This document shows, piece by piece, positions 13,701 to 23,964 of a stretch of DNA of 64,000 nucleotides (position 1 is its first letter; the number at the start of each line of letters is the position of its first letter). Below the pieces are notes generated by a model. That model ran no database searches, had not been told where the DNA came from, and saw only the letters and a list, made by a program, of their open reading frames with translations. Position numbers and translations under genes: made by a program. Origin of the DNA: Marthasterias glacialis (Eukaryota > Echinodermata > Asteroidea > Forcipulatida > Asteriidae); the NCBI GenBank assembly GCA_911728455.2, contig OU452236.1, positions 7,868,171 through 7,932,170 on the forward strand. Direction: 5' to 3'.

Positions 13701-16700
13701 ATTGTCAGGTTCGTTTCTGAAAACGAACATCAGCATACATTACTGTTATTGGACGCAGGGCACATGACCAAGATGGTGGCAGCATGATAAAGGTCTATAA
13801 AGCATGCAGACAACTTTGGTAAATGTCAAAGATCTGTATCTGCATTTTGTAACCCAACATGTACATGAAATAACAAACCTGTGAAAGATTAAGCTCAATT
13901 GGTCATCCGAGTCACACAAAATAGTGATGAGCTTCTTGTCATTTTCACCGTTTTCAAACATCAAGTTTTGGACTTGCAAGATCAAAACAAATCGTTTTGC
14001 TCATTTCTACAAAACTATTGCATTTCAAGCAAAAAAATTTTAAGGGTAGTTTTCCACCATGACCATCTTCATACCATGTAAGTTATGTGTAAATGTGTGA
14101 GCAAGTAAATCTTTGAGCAAGACACTTAACTATATAATTGCTTCAAATAGGGAATGAGGCGGTTATGTTTGTCTCGCAACGGATTCATTTACCCCTTCCC
14201 TGTTCTTAGCTGTGCTGCGAAGAGACTCGCGTTTATATCTCCCCGTGTCTTGTTTCTGGACTTTGGGGCAGGTTTCTATCCCTTCAATAAGTAGCCCACA
14301 CTTCGAGTGGCCTGTGGGCCTTGTGATGAGCGAATTACACAAAGAAAAAAAAAACGATTTTGTTCACTCTTACAATGTAATTATGCACACCCTTTTAAAC
14401 TGAACCTGAAAGTGACTGGCCTTTTGTAAATGTCTATAACCTGTTACCATCTTGGTGTTGTACCTGAACTCCATGCATAATTAACCAATGGCATCCCACA
14501 AAGATCTGGTGGGGAGCACGCTGGGTGTGATGCAAATTACATTATTTCTGGTATGGCTCCTACGTGCCGTATCACAGATCTAGTATACAATGAGCAGTGG
14601 AAGGTTGATTCAGGCAATTGTCCTGCCTTGAATGCTGACTGATGTCTAGGTTATCTCTTGCCATTTACTATAAAACATGAAGTGCATTCACTGGACGTCA
14701 CTTAAACAATGTTTGTCTAAAGTCCATATTTTGTAATATTCCTCAATTTATTTGCTGCTTCCACACTTATCCAAGTCAATGGCTGATACATGTTGTTACT
14801 TCATTCTGAATTTCAAGTTAATCTTTATCATATTTCACATCCAACAGCGCAAGCACGATTACAATATGACTATCAGGAGATGATGAAGAAATTTTCAGTT
14901 TTTGATTTGGGATGAAAACCCCCACAAAGGAAAATCTCACACATTCAGATGGGGACTGACAATCAAATCCAAATTCCAGGCTCTGGTCTGAGGTGGGATT
15001 TCAAACCAGGGTCCAGAGGTGAAAGGCAGGGAAAGGGACCACTGAACCAACCTGGTTCCCAAGAAAGTCCCAACCTCAATTTCATAGAGCCGCCTCAGCA
15101 GTAAATATTGCTTTTAAAAATCTGCTACGCAAAGTAAAGCAGGATACCAGTCCCAGATGGTATATGTGACATGGTAATTTGGCTGGTAACATTATTCTGG
15201 CAAGCATATATTTGTTGTGCCTAGCTGCAATTTGCAAATTGTACCCCTATTTTGGGCCTACATAATATTGAAGTTGTTATTCCCCATCAGAAAGGCGATT
15301 TTGATCACAGCTCTAGGAGTTTAAGACACTTCAAAGACCTTTATTAATGGGGGAGAATTATAACTTTGAATCAATCTGAAAGCTCAGTGATTATAAGGTT
15401 CATGCCAGTACAAATCCTCCAGAAAAATATTCCCATCTCAGATCCATTTGATGACCCCATGAATCATCCTTGCTTATTCCGATTGCCACAATCCCAGTAC
15501 CAAAGTGCACACAATTACACATTGTATAAACTGTACACACTTCAGTAGGCAATCTTTAACAGGTGAACATTTTTTTATCATCCCATCATTTTGAGGAACG
15601 ACCGTGCTGATCAATATGTCTCAATGAAGCTTCTAGCTTCATCTCTTGCCTGCCCCCCAAGACATGGATAATGTATCAAATGTACACAGTGGATGGCCTT
15701 CAATGAACCTTCTGTTTTTAAAATTCCCATTACAGAGTCAGTGGTGCAGGTGGCTATTTGAGTTTGTTACACCTCTCTAGTTCAGAGCTGAAGCGTTTTA
15801 ATTGATGGATAATCCATGTACAGGGAGGACATCGTGTTTTCCATTGAAGAAGAGGGATGAATAGTTCAACAAATTCCAATACAATTGACCTCCACAAATG
15901 CAATATATATTTGCTTCAAAATAAAATACCATGGAAACCATGGCCAATGTTGCTCTGGCCTGGCTGTTTTAAAATGTAACAACATTATTTGGTAGATCCC
16001 TTTTCTGAAGAAGGGATGGACTTGCCCCAACAAGAATTCCATCCCCAGGCCTGAAGTCAGTACCAATTTTCATCTGTCAATTTTAAAACAATGTGACTTA
16101 AATAAGTACGAGTCACGAGTCATCAAAAATGTGATTTGAGTCAGAGTCACAAGTCATAAAGATGTGACTCGACTTTTGAGGTACAAGTCATCAAAAGTGT
16201 GATTTGAGTAAGAGTCACAAGTCATAAACAATGGGAATTAAGTCTGAGTCGAGAGTCATCAAAAATATTTGTCTTGAGTCCGAGCCACGAGTCATCAAAA
16301 ATGTGACTCAAGTCTGAGTCACGAGTCATCAAAAATGTGACTCAAGTTCAAGTTACAAGTTATAAAAAATTTGACGCGAGTCCAAGTAACGAGTCATCAG
16401 AAATGTGGTTCAAGTCAGAGTCAAAAGTCATTATGAAAAGTGACTCGATCGATTCCGAGTCATGAGTCATCAAAATGTGTCTCAAGTCCGAGTCATCAAA
16501 AATGTGATTGGAATCCGAGTCACGTCATAAAAAGTAACTTGAGTCCAAGTTACAAGTCATAAAAAATGTGACTCAAGTCCGAGTCATACAACACTGTATA
16601 AGGTTGTCTGTTTCATAACCATATATCAGTGAAGGGCAAAACCTCAATTGTTTGTTATCTCAGATATATGAACTGCATCATTAAATGAGATAACAACATG

Positions 16701-19700
16701 TATTTCATACTTTGAATCAAGCAACACTAATTAAATGCTGTAAGCTACGTGTGCCCCTGAAAGCTCACATAATTGGTTGTGTTGGGACAGGTGCAATGCT
16801 GTGTTAAGATTCTTTAGTGGAAGGCCATTTGTGATCGCTACAAGGAACACACTTTGGAATTGGAAGGGTGGGGGGGGGGAGGAGTCTTGGTAATGATGAT
16901 TCAACAGTGAATGGACCCTGAGCAAACAGCTTGATTTGACAAACAGTTCATGTTCTTCAATCATCTTCTCTACACGGGTATCTTCAGGCCTACGGGTTAC
17001 AGTGCTAGTCGTTTTTGAGGGTCCCTTGGTTTCATTACCAGAAAGATTAGTAACAATAATACAAATAAAAGCTTTGTATAGTGTAGAAAATAAGAAGTTG
17101 TGGGTGACAACAATCTCCTCCAAGATCTTGGAAAAGGAATGATTCTAAGAAGAACTGTAGTTGTGATGTTTTCATCGTGGGTCTTGATATTTCAGAAAGT
17201 ACTCTGGCTTCAGGAGAACATCTTTACATACAGATACAACATCTGTACAATTTGATGAAGACACAAAATTGACTCTGGTTTATCAGCACATGATGTGTGT
17301 ACTCGGGTGTTGCATTGCTGTTGCTCCTGTTAGTGTGCAGCTGTTTTCTCTTTTTCTTGAGGAGCACAGTATTAGTTGACATTTTGACAATCTGGCTTGA
17401 CGACCTATGTGCTGGTCACTAGGCCCAATTTCAGAGCTGCTTAAGCACAAAAAGTAGCTACGCACAACAAAGTTATGCTTACCAGAATAAGGAAACCAGT
17501 CAAAATACCATTCCACATGCCGATTTGTGACTGGTATCCTGCTCATTCATGCTTAGCAGAAAATTGTTAAGCAATATTTGTTGCTTAAGCAGCTCCATGA
17601 AATTGGGTCCTGTTTCTCCTTACCACTCACTGGCTTGTTTTCTTTATACAACTTTTTATATTTAAATGTCTCTATTTCCATATTTTTATTTGTCAGTAGT
17701 AGTTACTTTATGTATTGTAACTTTTGTTGACTTCTTTTTGTTTAATAATAATAATAATACAAGACTTTTATAAAGCGCATAATGCAAGAGCCTCTTTGCG
17801 CAATAGGACAGAACATAAAACAGATAAATACATAAAGTAAAGTTACAAAAACGCTGATTCAAACAAGTGAGTTTTTAAAAGTCATTTGAAAACAGAACAG
17901 AGTCAGCTTGATGAATATGAAGAGGTAAGTCATTCCACAATGATTAGGTGCTATGAAGGGGAAGGCTCTTTGACCATAGAATTGATTAGAAACAGTAGTA
18001 AGCGTCAGTAAGGATTGGCCAGCAGAACGAAGAGGACGCACAGAAGTCTGGTTTATGCAGCAGCTCAGATAGTCAGGAGACAACCAACTGCAATGCATAC
18101 AAAAGGAACACTCCAAGCAGCACAGGAATAATTTCTCAAACAGTGTCTTAGTTAGTATCCCCAAGAAAATGATGGGAAAACTCAGAGTCAAATTCCTCAT
18201 CGTCTTCAGAGATTGCCCTGGAACTTGTTGCATGTAAATTGCCTCGTATGACATGACCCTCAGGTTCACATGACTGTAAATGCATGTTCAACAACAGTCC
18301 TTATTTACAGTGCACAATGTATGTGTACACATACTTAGACTATGGAGGACATATAAGACAAAGTCCTCTTCCCTGACTCCAGGTTGAGATAACTTACGAG
18401 ACAACAAGACCTCGTTTACATTACTTTGATTTGATAGGTCATGGGGAGGAGAATGGTCAATACTGCAAACTCAAATAGTAAGGCCTTCAGTAAAGCCCGG
18501 ACTGTGTACAGGTACACTGTAAACAATTAAAGACCTAATGTATGGATAGATCTACATATGCATGATAGTGGTGTGGTAGTCAATACTGCAAACTCAAACA
18601 GTAATGTCTTTAGTAAGGCTGGGACATTGTATAGGTAAATATTTAAAGATGATGTGCAAACCTACATGTGCAGTAGTGGCCAGCGTTGTTGACTCGAGTC
18701 ATGCGACTTTGATTCAAGTCAAACTCCAGTGGCTATTTTTGTGACTTAATGACTTGACTTATCTACCAGCATTAACATGTGACTTGACTTGGTTCGTAAA
18801 TGCATTGTTACTTACGCAAACCATGACCCAAGATTTCAGCACTTATAGGTTGGTCAGTGGAGGGCAAGTGGATACCGGCACTTAATAACAATTACATGTT
18901 ATGTATTCTTTGTTATACTATCTTAACCCTTGGAGTGCCAAACCCAGCTCGGGAATTTCCGTATCCACAGGCTGGCCATTAAAAGGGAAGTTCACTAAAT
19001 TTCAAGATGTCCAAACAGTTCTAAAGTTGAAGACTACCGGAAGCCATTTGGCAAGACTAAAAGTATCCTCAACTTACATTTTATGTTTCACTTCATCCCC
19101 TAGCCATTGCCTGCCTTCATAGCCAGAATAGCCAATACCTAATCACAAAGTCTTTCTCAATATATCACTTTCACGTTTGTAGTTAGTCTCTATTATGTCG
19201 GAGTCAAAAATCATTCTGTATTTCATTGACAACTTCAAGCCAGGTGATGCAGTTTGTGCTGCACGATGGCTTATTGAAATAACGATTGACAGCCAAAGCA
19301 TTAGCCAATCAAAATGAATGTTACAACTTGTACATAATTTTGACTTAAGTTGCTGCTGGAAGATAGCGATTGTATATATTCCACGTGTTTTGGGCAGTGA
19401 GTTCCAGAGATTAAAATAATTTTTGAAAGGGTTTCAGCATTTGTTGGGGAACACTTTTCTGTAGAACATTCAAATGCAATGATGACAAAACAAATTAAAA
19501 CATAAAATTGGGCATGCAACAGTCACACATGTGTGTATTTTCACTTGAGTTGTTGCTGGAAGATCGTGATTGTGTATTCCAAAAGTTTGGGGAAAAACAC
19601 TGTCTCAACAACTTGTCAAGAAACTACTGAGGTTATGAGGAAACAAAAACATAATAACAATGAATGAAATTTATTGTCCTAAATAATTACTGAGATGAAA

Positions 19701-20974
19701 CATTGATTTGCAGTTGAAAATGGCAAAACATTTTGCTCATTGGTTTCATATTATTGTTACAAATATGTTTGAGATAAATTTTCAATCAAAACATTTCAAT
19801 TTTCATCATGCCAAAACCAAGAACATATTGCCAATAATAAAAACTGGGTTTATTTGCATCACATCATATTGATATCATGGCTGATATTTAGGGACCTCAT
19901 CCTCTCAATTCCATTATCACTACTTCTCAGAACTGCCTGATTTTGGTGTTTTACATCCTAGCAGCATTTACGTCATTTATTATACTTCAATTAGAATAAG
20001 AAATGCGGGGCAGCATGCTTCTGAGCAACAGTAATTCGTTTTACTTTTTCGTTTGTTTTATTTCAGTTTTTTGGGTTGTGCGATTGGTCCATTCTGAAGC
20101 CTATCTTGGACTTTACCTTTACAAAACAATTCCTCCGGAGTTGTGAATTGTAAAGAAAAAATGTCCGACTGGTTGCAGCAGGATCGACTGATAAAGCACA
20201 AACTGCTTCTCGATGGTTGCATTGCGGCCATTTTAAATACCCACAATACTTCACCGAGAGAGGGCCCGAATTCAGCTACTGTTTTATGTACTTGTATCAT
20301 TGCGAGTAACACAAGGCGAATATGATGACTGTCTACTCGCAATGATGTAGGTACATGAAACAGCAGTTGAATTGTGTTTGCGCCATCTCTCGCCACCCAG
20401 GGATGTATTGTGGGTAAAATGGCTGCGATGCAACCGCAGAGTAGAAGAAGTCTCTGAGCAATTTGAAAATTATTTGCAAAACCTTTAAAAAGGTGCGTAA
20501 CTTCAACAACCAAAGCACCGGAGGGAAGCTAAGAGGTAAGGGGACACATTTAGTTGGTTAAAATCCAGCGCCAGACCCGCTAGGATTCGCGGCGGCAAGT
20601 TGCTGGTAATGCTGCATGAAAGATAGAGTTGGACGGGTGGCTAAGGATTCAACCGATGTCAAAAATCCTTGCCACACTAGTACTAGTACTACTTATCAAT
20701 ATGCCTGCCATTCTATGACGAGGGGAACAAAATGCAGGTTATCTGCAGCTAAAATAAAATAATAACACTTGACAAGTGACTTTAGAATTCTGCCCCCTCC
20801 CACAACATTTCCACACAATGAGGAGACCCAACGGGTACATCTGTTGACTTTTTTTGTTGTACAGTCAACAAAATGGTGAACAAATATCAAAAGAAAGAAA
20901 AAGTTCTTACAATAAGTGCATTCTTGCAAATCCCTTATTTCCGTGGTGCTCAGCTTACTGGAGTTCTTCCCCAT
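1753..20974 (-). CDS. NCS1: Frequenin/NCS-1-like neuronal calcium sensor, 5' four coding exons (3' end off window)
   Basis: An EF-hand calcium sensor that on family knowledge is N-myristoylated and couples Ca2+ to membrane targets such as PI4-kinase and receptors. Exons on the minus strand are 20911-20974 (start codon), 11206-11230 (25 nt), 8175-8223 and 1753-1842, all with GT-AG borders and compatible phases. The 76 residues seen begin MGKNSSKLS, a myristoylation-type N-terminus. They then show [16 protein letters not shown], the degenerate first EF-hand with the family's CPSG signature, followed by [20 protein letters not shown] and the start of the second EF loop at D73 (FDADK). Family length is about 190 residues, so EF-hands 2-4 lie left of base 1. 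Introns are 9.7, 3.0 and 6.3 kb and full of repeats. The MGK..SKL start and residue pattern fit frequenin/NCS-1 better than the hippocalcin or recoverin groups, but a lineage-specific paralogue cannot be excluded from this part alone. Confidence 0.88.
2430..2545 (-). mobile_element. SINE family B, partial
   Basis: Contains cgggtgggattcgaacccac (box B on the minus strand) and the body words gcactgtatac and gagtcctg shared with copies at 58 and 61.6 kb. The 5' tRNA-like head is truncated. Confidence 0.6.
2670..2820 (-). repeat. Dispersed repeat, inverted relative to 60.4 kb
   Basis: Contains ataaaaccattttaaatgct, tagtagagctttt, gaggacctggtttcaattc and tttgggtccagaatgcc. All reappear on the opposite strand at about 60428-60590. 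Confidence 0.6.
2940..3056. mobile_element. Short foldback (MITE-like) hairpin
   Basis: The ends gggtggacagtcaatat and atattgactgtccaccc are exact inverted repeats. A second inverted pair lies inside: agctcccc, then ggtattggaagttg, against caacttccaatacc and ggggagct. Nearly the whole 117 bases can fold into one hairpin. Confidence 0.75.
3551..3770 (+). mobile_element. SINE family B, full head
   Basis: The tRNA-like head has box A-like tggtctagtggttaagacg and box B-like gggttcgaatcccacc. It is followed by a body with caggacacggaaagcactga and tttatccccaatgcaatcat, shared with the other B copies. Confidence 0.72.
3900..7640. other. Calcium-sensor intron 3, no gene seen
   Basis: Intronic sequence between the exons at 1753 and 8175. 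I see an (AAT)n microsatellite at 4737-4790 with the associated motif tttataaagcgcata, and a G/C run near 5410. A degenerate family F2 fragment lies at about 6280-6415. Otherwise it is unstructured AT-rich sequence with no supported exon. Confidence 0.6.
4737..4790. repeat. (AAT)n microsatellite
   Basis: Roughly 50 bases of taa/aat repeats, slightly interrupted at the 3' side. It is followed by tttataaagcgcata, also found beside the AAT run at 17.75 kb, so it is probably the tail of a dispersed element. Confidence 0.85.
7644..7785. repeat. Near-identical 70-base tandem duplication
   Basis: Two adjacent copies begin at about 7644 and 7714 (acaagttctcacaagaacaa ... gtagcaagtagatttataca). They differ at about one base (ggtgatacc versus ggtgttacc), so the duplication is recent. 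Confidence 0.85.
8324..8516. repeat. Foldback element
   Basis: ctttttgagtgaaa at about 8381-8394 is the inverse of tttcactcaaaaag at about 8436-8449. Outer pairs such as gtgaaaatttcactct and tttcactcttaaaaag extend the symmetry. It lies just outside the calcium-sensor exon at 8175-8223. Confidence 0.55.
8600..10920. other. Calcium-sensor intron 2, no gene seen
   Basis: Intronic sequence. A small perfect hairpin (ctaaaatctc / gagattttag) lies at about 8891-8921. A 139-codon open frame at 9381-9800 has no recognisable domain, lies inside the intron, and is treated as chance. A degenerate F2-like fragment lies at 10680-10800. Confidence 0.55.
10930..11165 (+). mobile_element. Inverted-repeat DNA element (copy 2 of the 35.7 kb element)
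   Basis: Shares gatcacaagtgaacattcaa, ttccccagac-like sequence, tggttcggggcaa-like cacggttcggggcaaac and caacctccagat with the element at 35695-36275. It ends about 40 bases from the donor of the calcium-sensor micro-exon. Confidence 0.6.
11400..11549. mobile_element. F1 foldback MITE
   Basis: The ends gggagacttctgaggac and aaagtctccca are inverted repeats. Internal words are cagcaaacttaccaggta, aatgtgcgcatgctcataac and agtctgctgccacct. Six clear copies occur in the window. Confidence 0.8.
11550..13080. other. Calcium-sensor intron 1, repeat-poor part
   Basis: No exon, RNA gene or repeat structure that I can support. Confidence 0.5.
13080..13320 (+). mobile_element. tRNA-derived SINE, family C
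   Basis: The head ggctggatagctcagttggt / agagcatcagcc and box B ccggttcaaatccc resemble tRNA-Lys. The upstream flank ttgaatggcttctgactggc and the downstream flank are shared with copies at 29.6 and 52.9 kb, so the repeat is larger than a tRNA and is not a tRNA gene. Confidence 0.72.
13621..13799. mobile_element. MITE with about 30-base terminal inverted repeats
   Basis: tatagacctttatcat at the left end matches atgataaaggtctata at the right, and the match continues through the cagccatcttg / caagatggtggc part. A small inner palindrome lies around gttcgtttctgaaaacgaac. Confidence 0.8.
13798..14098 (+). repeat. Dispersed repeat, copy 1
   Basis: About 300 bases that recur in the same orientation at 34595-34895. 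Shared words include acatgaaataacaaacctgt, ggtcatccgagtcaca and tttccaccatgaccatctt. Confidence 0.75.
14098..14345 (+). mobile_element. SINE family A, headless fragment
   Basis: Begins at gagcaagacacttaacta and ends with tagcccacacttcgagtggc, matching the body and 3' part of the full copy at 1106-1456. The tRNA-like head is missing. Confidence 0.65.
14915..15060 (-). mobile_element. Possible SINE with tRNA-like head
   Basis: On the minus strand, ggttggttcagtggtccc and ctggtttgaaatcccacc have the spacing of A and B boxes. A related but diverged stretch lies at about 62785-62900 (ggtgggattcgaaccacg). Confidence 0.4.
15075..15260 (+). mobile_element. F2 foldback element
   Basis: Starts tttcatagagccgcct and contains aagcaggataccagtc, atatgtgacatgg, ttggctggtaac and attctggcaagcat. 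These are the same ordered words as the copies at 17.4, 42.3 and 63.0 kb. Confidence 0.65.
16087..16595. repeat. Minisatellite of about 35-base units, roughly 14 copies
   Basis: Units follow the pattern gagtcacgagtcatcaaaaa then tgtgactcaagtcc, with variants. Many units contain TGACTCA or its inverse. A related short run appears at 18690-18795. Confidence 0.85.
16600..17425. other. Calcium-sensor intron 1, no gene seen
   Basis: Opposing open frames around 16731-17142 overlap each other, have no recognisable domain, and lie in the intron. I treat them as chance. Confidence 0.5.
17426..17612 (-). mobile_element. F2 foldback element
   Basis: Bounded by gcccaatttcagagctgctt and aagcagctccatgaaattgg, which are inverted repeats of each other. 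Internal ttaagca/tgcttaa words repeat. Confidence 0.75.
17747..17840. repeat. AAT microsatellite and attached dispersed repeat
   Basis: A short run of aat units is followed by ttttataaagcgcataatgc, matching the motif after the AAT run at 4.74 kb. Confidence 0.55.
18454..18665 (+). repeat. Direct duplication of about 120 bases
   Basis: tcaatactgcaaactcaaa, a stretch ending ttcagtaaagc / tttagtaaggc, and gtacaggta / gtataggta recur in order at about 18454 and 18575. Confidence 0.65.
19317..19615 (+). repeat. Imperfect direct duplication
   Basis: The words ttgacttaagttgctgctgg, aagatagcgattgtatat and attcc recur about 180 bases later as cacttgagttgttgctgg and aagatcgtgattgtgtattcc. Confidence 0.6.
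19840..19975 (+). repeat. Dispersed repeat family H, copy 1
   Basis: aactgggtttatttgcatca, atattgatatcatggctgat and tctcagaactgcctga match copies at 33680-33842 and 62403-62592 in the same orientation. Confidence 0.65.
20197..20448. mobile_element. Long imperfect palindrome (foldback element)
   Basis: Two arms of about 110 bases are inverted copies. The left has ggttgcattgcggccatttt, acccacaataca-like sequence and atcattgcgagt. The right has actcgcaatgat, tattgtgggt and aaaatggctgcgatgcaacc. The loop is about 30 bases around 20306-20333. It lies in intron 1 about 460 bases past the calcium-sensor start exon. Confidence 0.8.
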
Positions 20975-22630
20975 GGCAGAAAGGCTGGATAAAGTTCCTA
21001 CACAGACATAGGCTTCAGAAAACCAGTTGTTTGTGTAAATAACTTGTCCCCAAAATGTGTGTTGTTCCGTGTAGAAACATGACAACATGCACATCCTACT
21101 CAGACAGTCGCCATGTTATTGTGTACAACCAACAGTGCATGGATATCGTTGTAGTGTGTCATGTACACAACATGTAGTTCATGTTTACACTACGCAGCAC
21201 GGACACATGATGGCGCTATTTAACATGACATACTGTAAATTAAAAAAAAGAGGCCCGTGAGGATTTTTTTTTTATCAAAGTGACAAAGGGTAGAGAGGGC
21301 GCAATAACTACTTTTTGTTACCCTGGCCTTTTTCCAGGTCTAGCTTTCCCGGTTTGCAACCATTTTGGCAACGAGGACCTACTTTAGTCTCCACTCCTTT
21401 GTAAACTTACTTCGCTAAATTCCCTCTTCGAATCATTACATCACTGAACATACTGGTAAGTTAACGTTAGACAACCATATTTGGTGTTACACGTGGGTCG
21501 TGGTCATGGTCATGATATTGAATTTCATTGAGACCCCAAGTTGAAGTTGTGTAGATCTGAACTCCCTTCGGCTTTATCATGGCCCTGATACAGCAGTGTG
21601 CAGACTAGACATGAAAACGAATCACTGGAGCAATCCTATTTTAAGTATTTATTCCTCTACACGTAAAGCACATTATTAAAATATTATGATGGACTGATAA
21701 TGCCGAAAACGACTGCCACTTTTTCACTCCATGATCATGATGTTGGTCACTATACGTTATACGTGAATATTAAATAATGAAATAATTACAATAGAAGCTT
21801 TACTATTTACTAGTACATTTACAAGGCATTAGAAAGTGGCAGTCAGATATGGAAACTTTTCCGTAAGTTGTAACAATCCTTCATCCACGATACAACCTTA
21901 CAATCCCATCTTATGTACCAGCGGCAGTACACCCTTGTAGCATTTTTTTTTTTTTTTTTACACAGCTCAATCATGGTTACAGTTGCAATAAACAGCAAAT
22001 AGTCAAAACTGCTGTTGCTAACTGGTTTGCTTAGTCTCTTTATGAATAACAGAGAAAAGCATACTGCCAACCGGCTGGCTAGCTCATTGTTGAAAAGCAT
22101 CCCAATGCAATATGAAATATGGACCAGTGAAAAAGCTTACGGACTAGTCAAACTACAAGCTCACTGGTCCCGTTGGCTAGTTATTGACAAATTTATTGGG
22201 AAAACCCTGGCTTTGCTGGTGGTGGGAGCCGGTTAAAGACTCCACGGAATGGAGACAAATGGGGAAACTAATATTTGGAAAGATTGGAAGGTTTGCTTGG
22301 TGGAGGTACAACAAATTAAAGGTTTGCAGTAACACAATGCATACTTAAAAGATGCAGAGGTTTACTCCTGGTGCAGAGATTAAGCTCTGTTTGTCTTCAG
22401 GAGAATGCAGGATGCCAACTTGGGGTGAGGCTTAAGTAGGCTGATGTAGGATCCTGGAGGAAGCATTAGCTCAAGTGAAGTAGGGCATGAGCATTGAAGC
22501 GTGAAAGCAGAGTGGAAGCTGCAACCTACACATACATGACATACTTGTACTCAAAAGAAAATGTATGACACATATACATTGTGTTAACATAAACCTTCAT
22601 CTTAATGTCTTACTCACAATATTCCCAAAA
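20975..22630. other. Upstream region of the calcium-sensor gene
   Basis: The promoter and 5' untranslated region should lie here on the minus strand, but I cannot place a start site or TATA box. It contains a poly-T run at about 21941-21960 and no supported exon. Confidence 0.4.
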
Positions 22631-22631
22631 T

Positions 22632-23098
22632 AAAATTTAAAAAATATTTAAAAATATAAAATAAAAAATAACATACAGATAAATAAATATATAAATAAAT
22701 AAATAATTACAAAAATGAATTTAAACACAATTGAAAAACCTGTTAATAATACTTGGTTGGTTCTTATATGGCACACCCTTGCAGCTAGATCAAGGCACTT
22801 GACAACATATTATCCCTGTTCATCAGGCATACTTACACCATTCTCAAACTTACTCAACTCCCTGGGGAGCATACAACAACCCCCCAGCTGCTTAAATTAA
22901 CCCTAAAGGGTTAATCCAACACAATACAATCAGCCCTCGCAGGTTGCCTTTTATACACCTGGGTTAAGAGAAGTAATTATGGTTAAAGTGCCTTGCTCAA
23001 GGACTCAAGTGTCATGACTGGGAATCGAACCCAAACTCTGATGATTCAGCAATCAGAACTTGAGTCCAGTACACTTGACCACTTGGTCATGACACACT
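22632..23098 (-). mobile_element. SINE family A, full length with (AAAT)n tail
   Basis: On the minus strand the head has gtcatgaccaagtggtcaag and box B gggttcgattcccagtc, followed by tgacacttgagtccttgagc. The body runs to about 22740 and an (aaat)n run at 22632-22715 forms the tail. Confidence 0.75.
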
Positions 23099-23099
23099 C

Positions 23100-23950
23100 G
23101 TTACGAAAACTTTACCGATTATTCCAGTTTGCAATTTTTAACATGGCCTGAGTTTATGCCAGCAAGTGATCGATTTGTTTCTAGCGACAGAGTAAATTTA
23201 CACATTAGATAGGTAGAAAAGTTCATCCTTACAAAGAGAAGTGTCGTATGGAGCGATTAGATGCGGAACAGATGTGCAGTGGTTCAGATCTAGGTATCCA
23301 CAGGATACTTGTAGTTTGGTCAAACTTTGTTTCACGGCTAGCACCTTACCAGCATTTGGAGTCCACGCAAACATCTTTTCTGAAACAAGGAGAAATTATA
23401 AGGAAGTTTTAAATTGCCTGCTGTTTGTCTGTGGTTGTTGGAGTTCCATGGATCTTCAATACCAATTTGATTTCATCAGTAGTTTGGACAAACTCCCATA
23501 AAAGCAGTTTTCATACACGTTGGCCATACTTTTGTGGCCTCTACATGTAGGTCTATCAACTGCTAGACAAGTATCAGTGTGACTTAAAAGCTAATAAAAG
23601 CTGCATGTCATCCATTGTGCATTGTGCTTGAAAACATTTGATTGAAGAGTTCTCGGAGGAAAAAGCGCTGTACATGACGGTACAAGTCAGCTGGGGATTC
23701 CCTCACAAGATGTTAGGGCACATAAACTTCTTCCATTTACGACTTCATCATTAATGTGACAGAAAGGACAGAAGCATCTTTGGATCTTGAAGCATTACCC
23801 TCAAAGCTCAAGACGTTATCTGAGAGCTGGGAGTGTGGGAGGACTTGTAAAAACAGTTTTCCTTAAGTCCTTTTGTTTGGGTGTCGTTGTCACGATTCTT
23901 GTTGGTAAACAGTGAAAATGTCCCTATTTCTTTTCTTACCCCTCTTTCCA
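23100..23950. other. Intergenic, upstream of the Myb-like gene
   Basis: No exon could be confirmed. It may contain a 5' untranslated exon or promoter of the Myb-like gene. A splice acceptor-like tract ends at 23951. Confidence 0.4.
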
Positions 23951-23964
23951 GCCAAACCAGAAAG

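Noticed and set aside
16087..16595. CRISPR-like or coding repeat
   Set aside because: Units are imperfect and contiguous with no unique spacers, and all frames are broken by stops.
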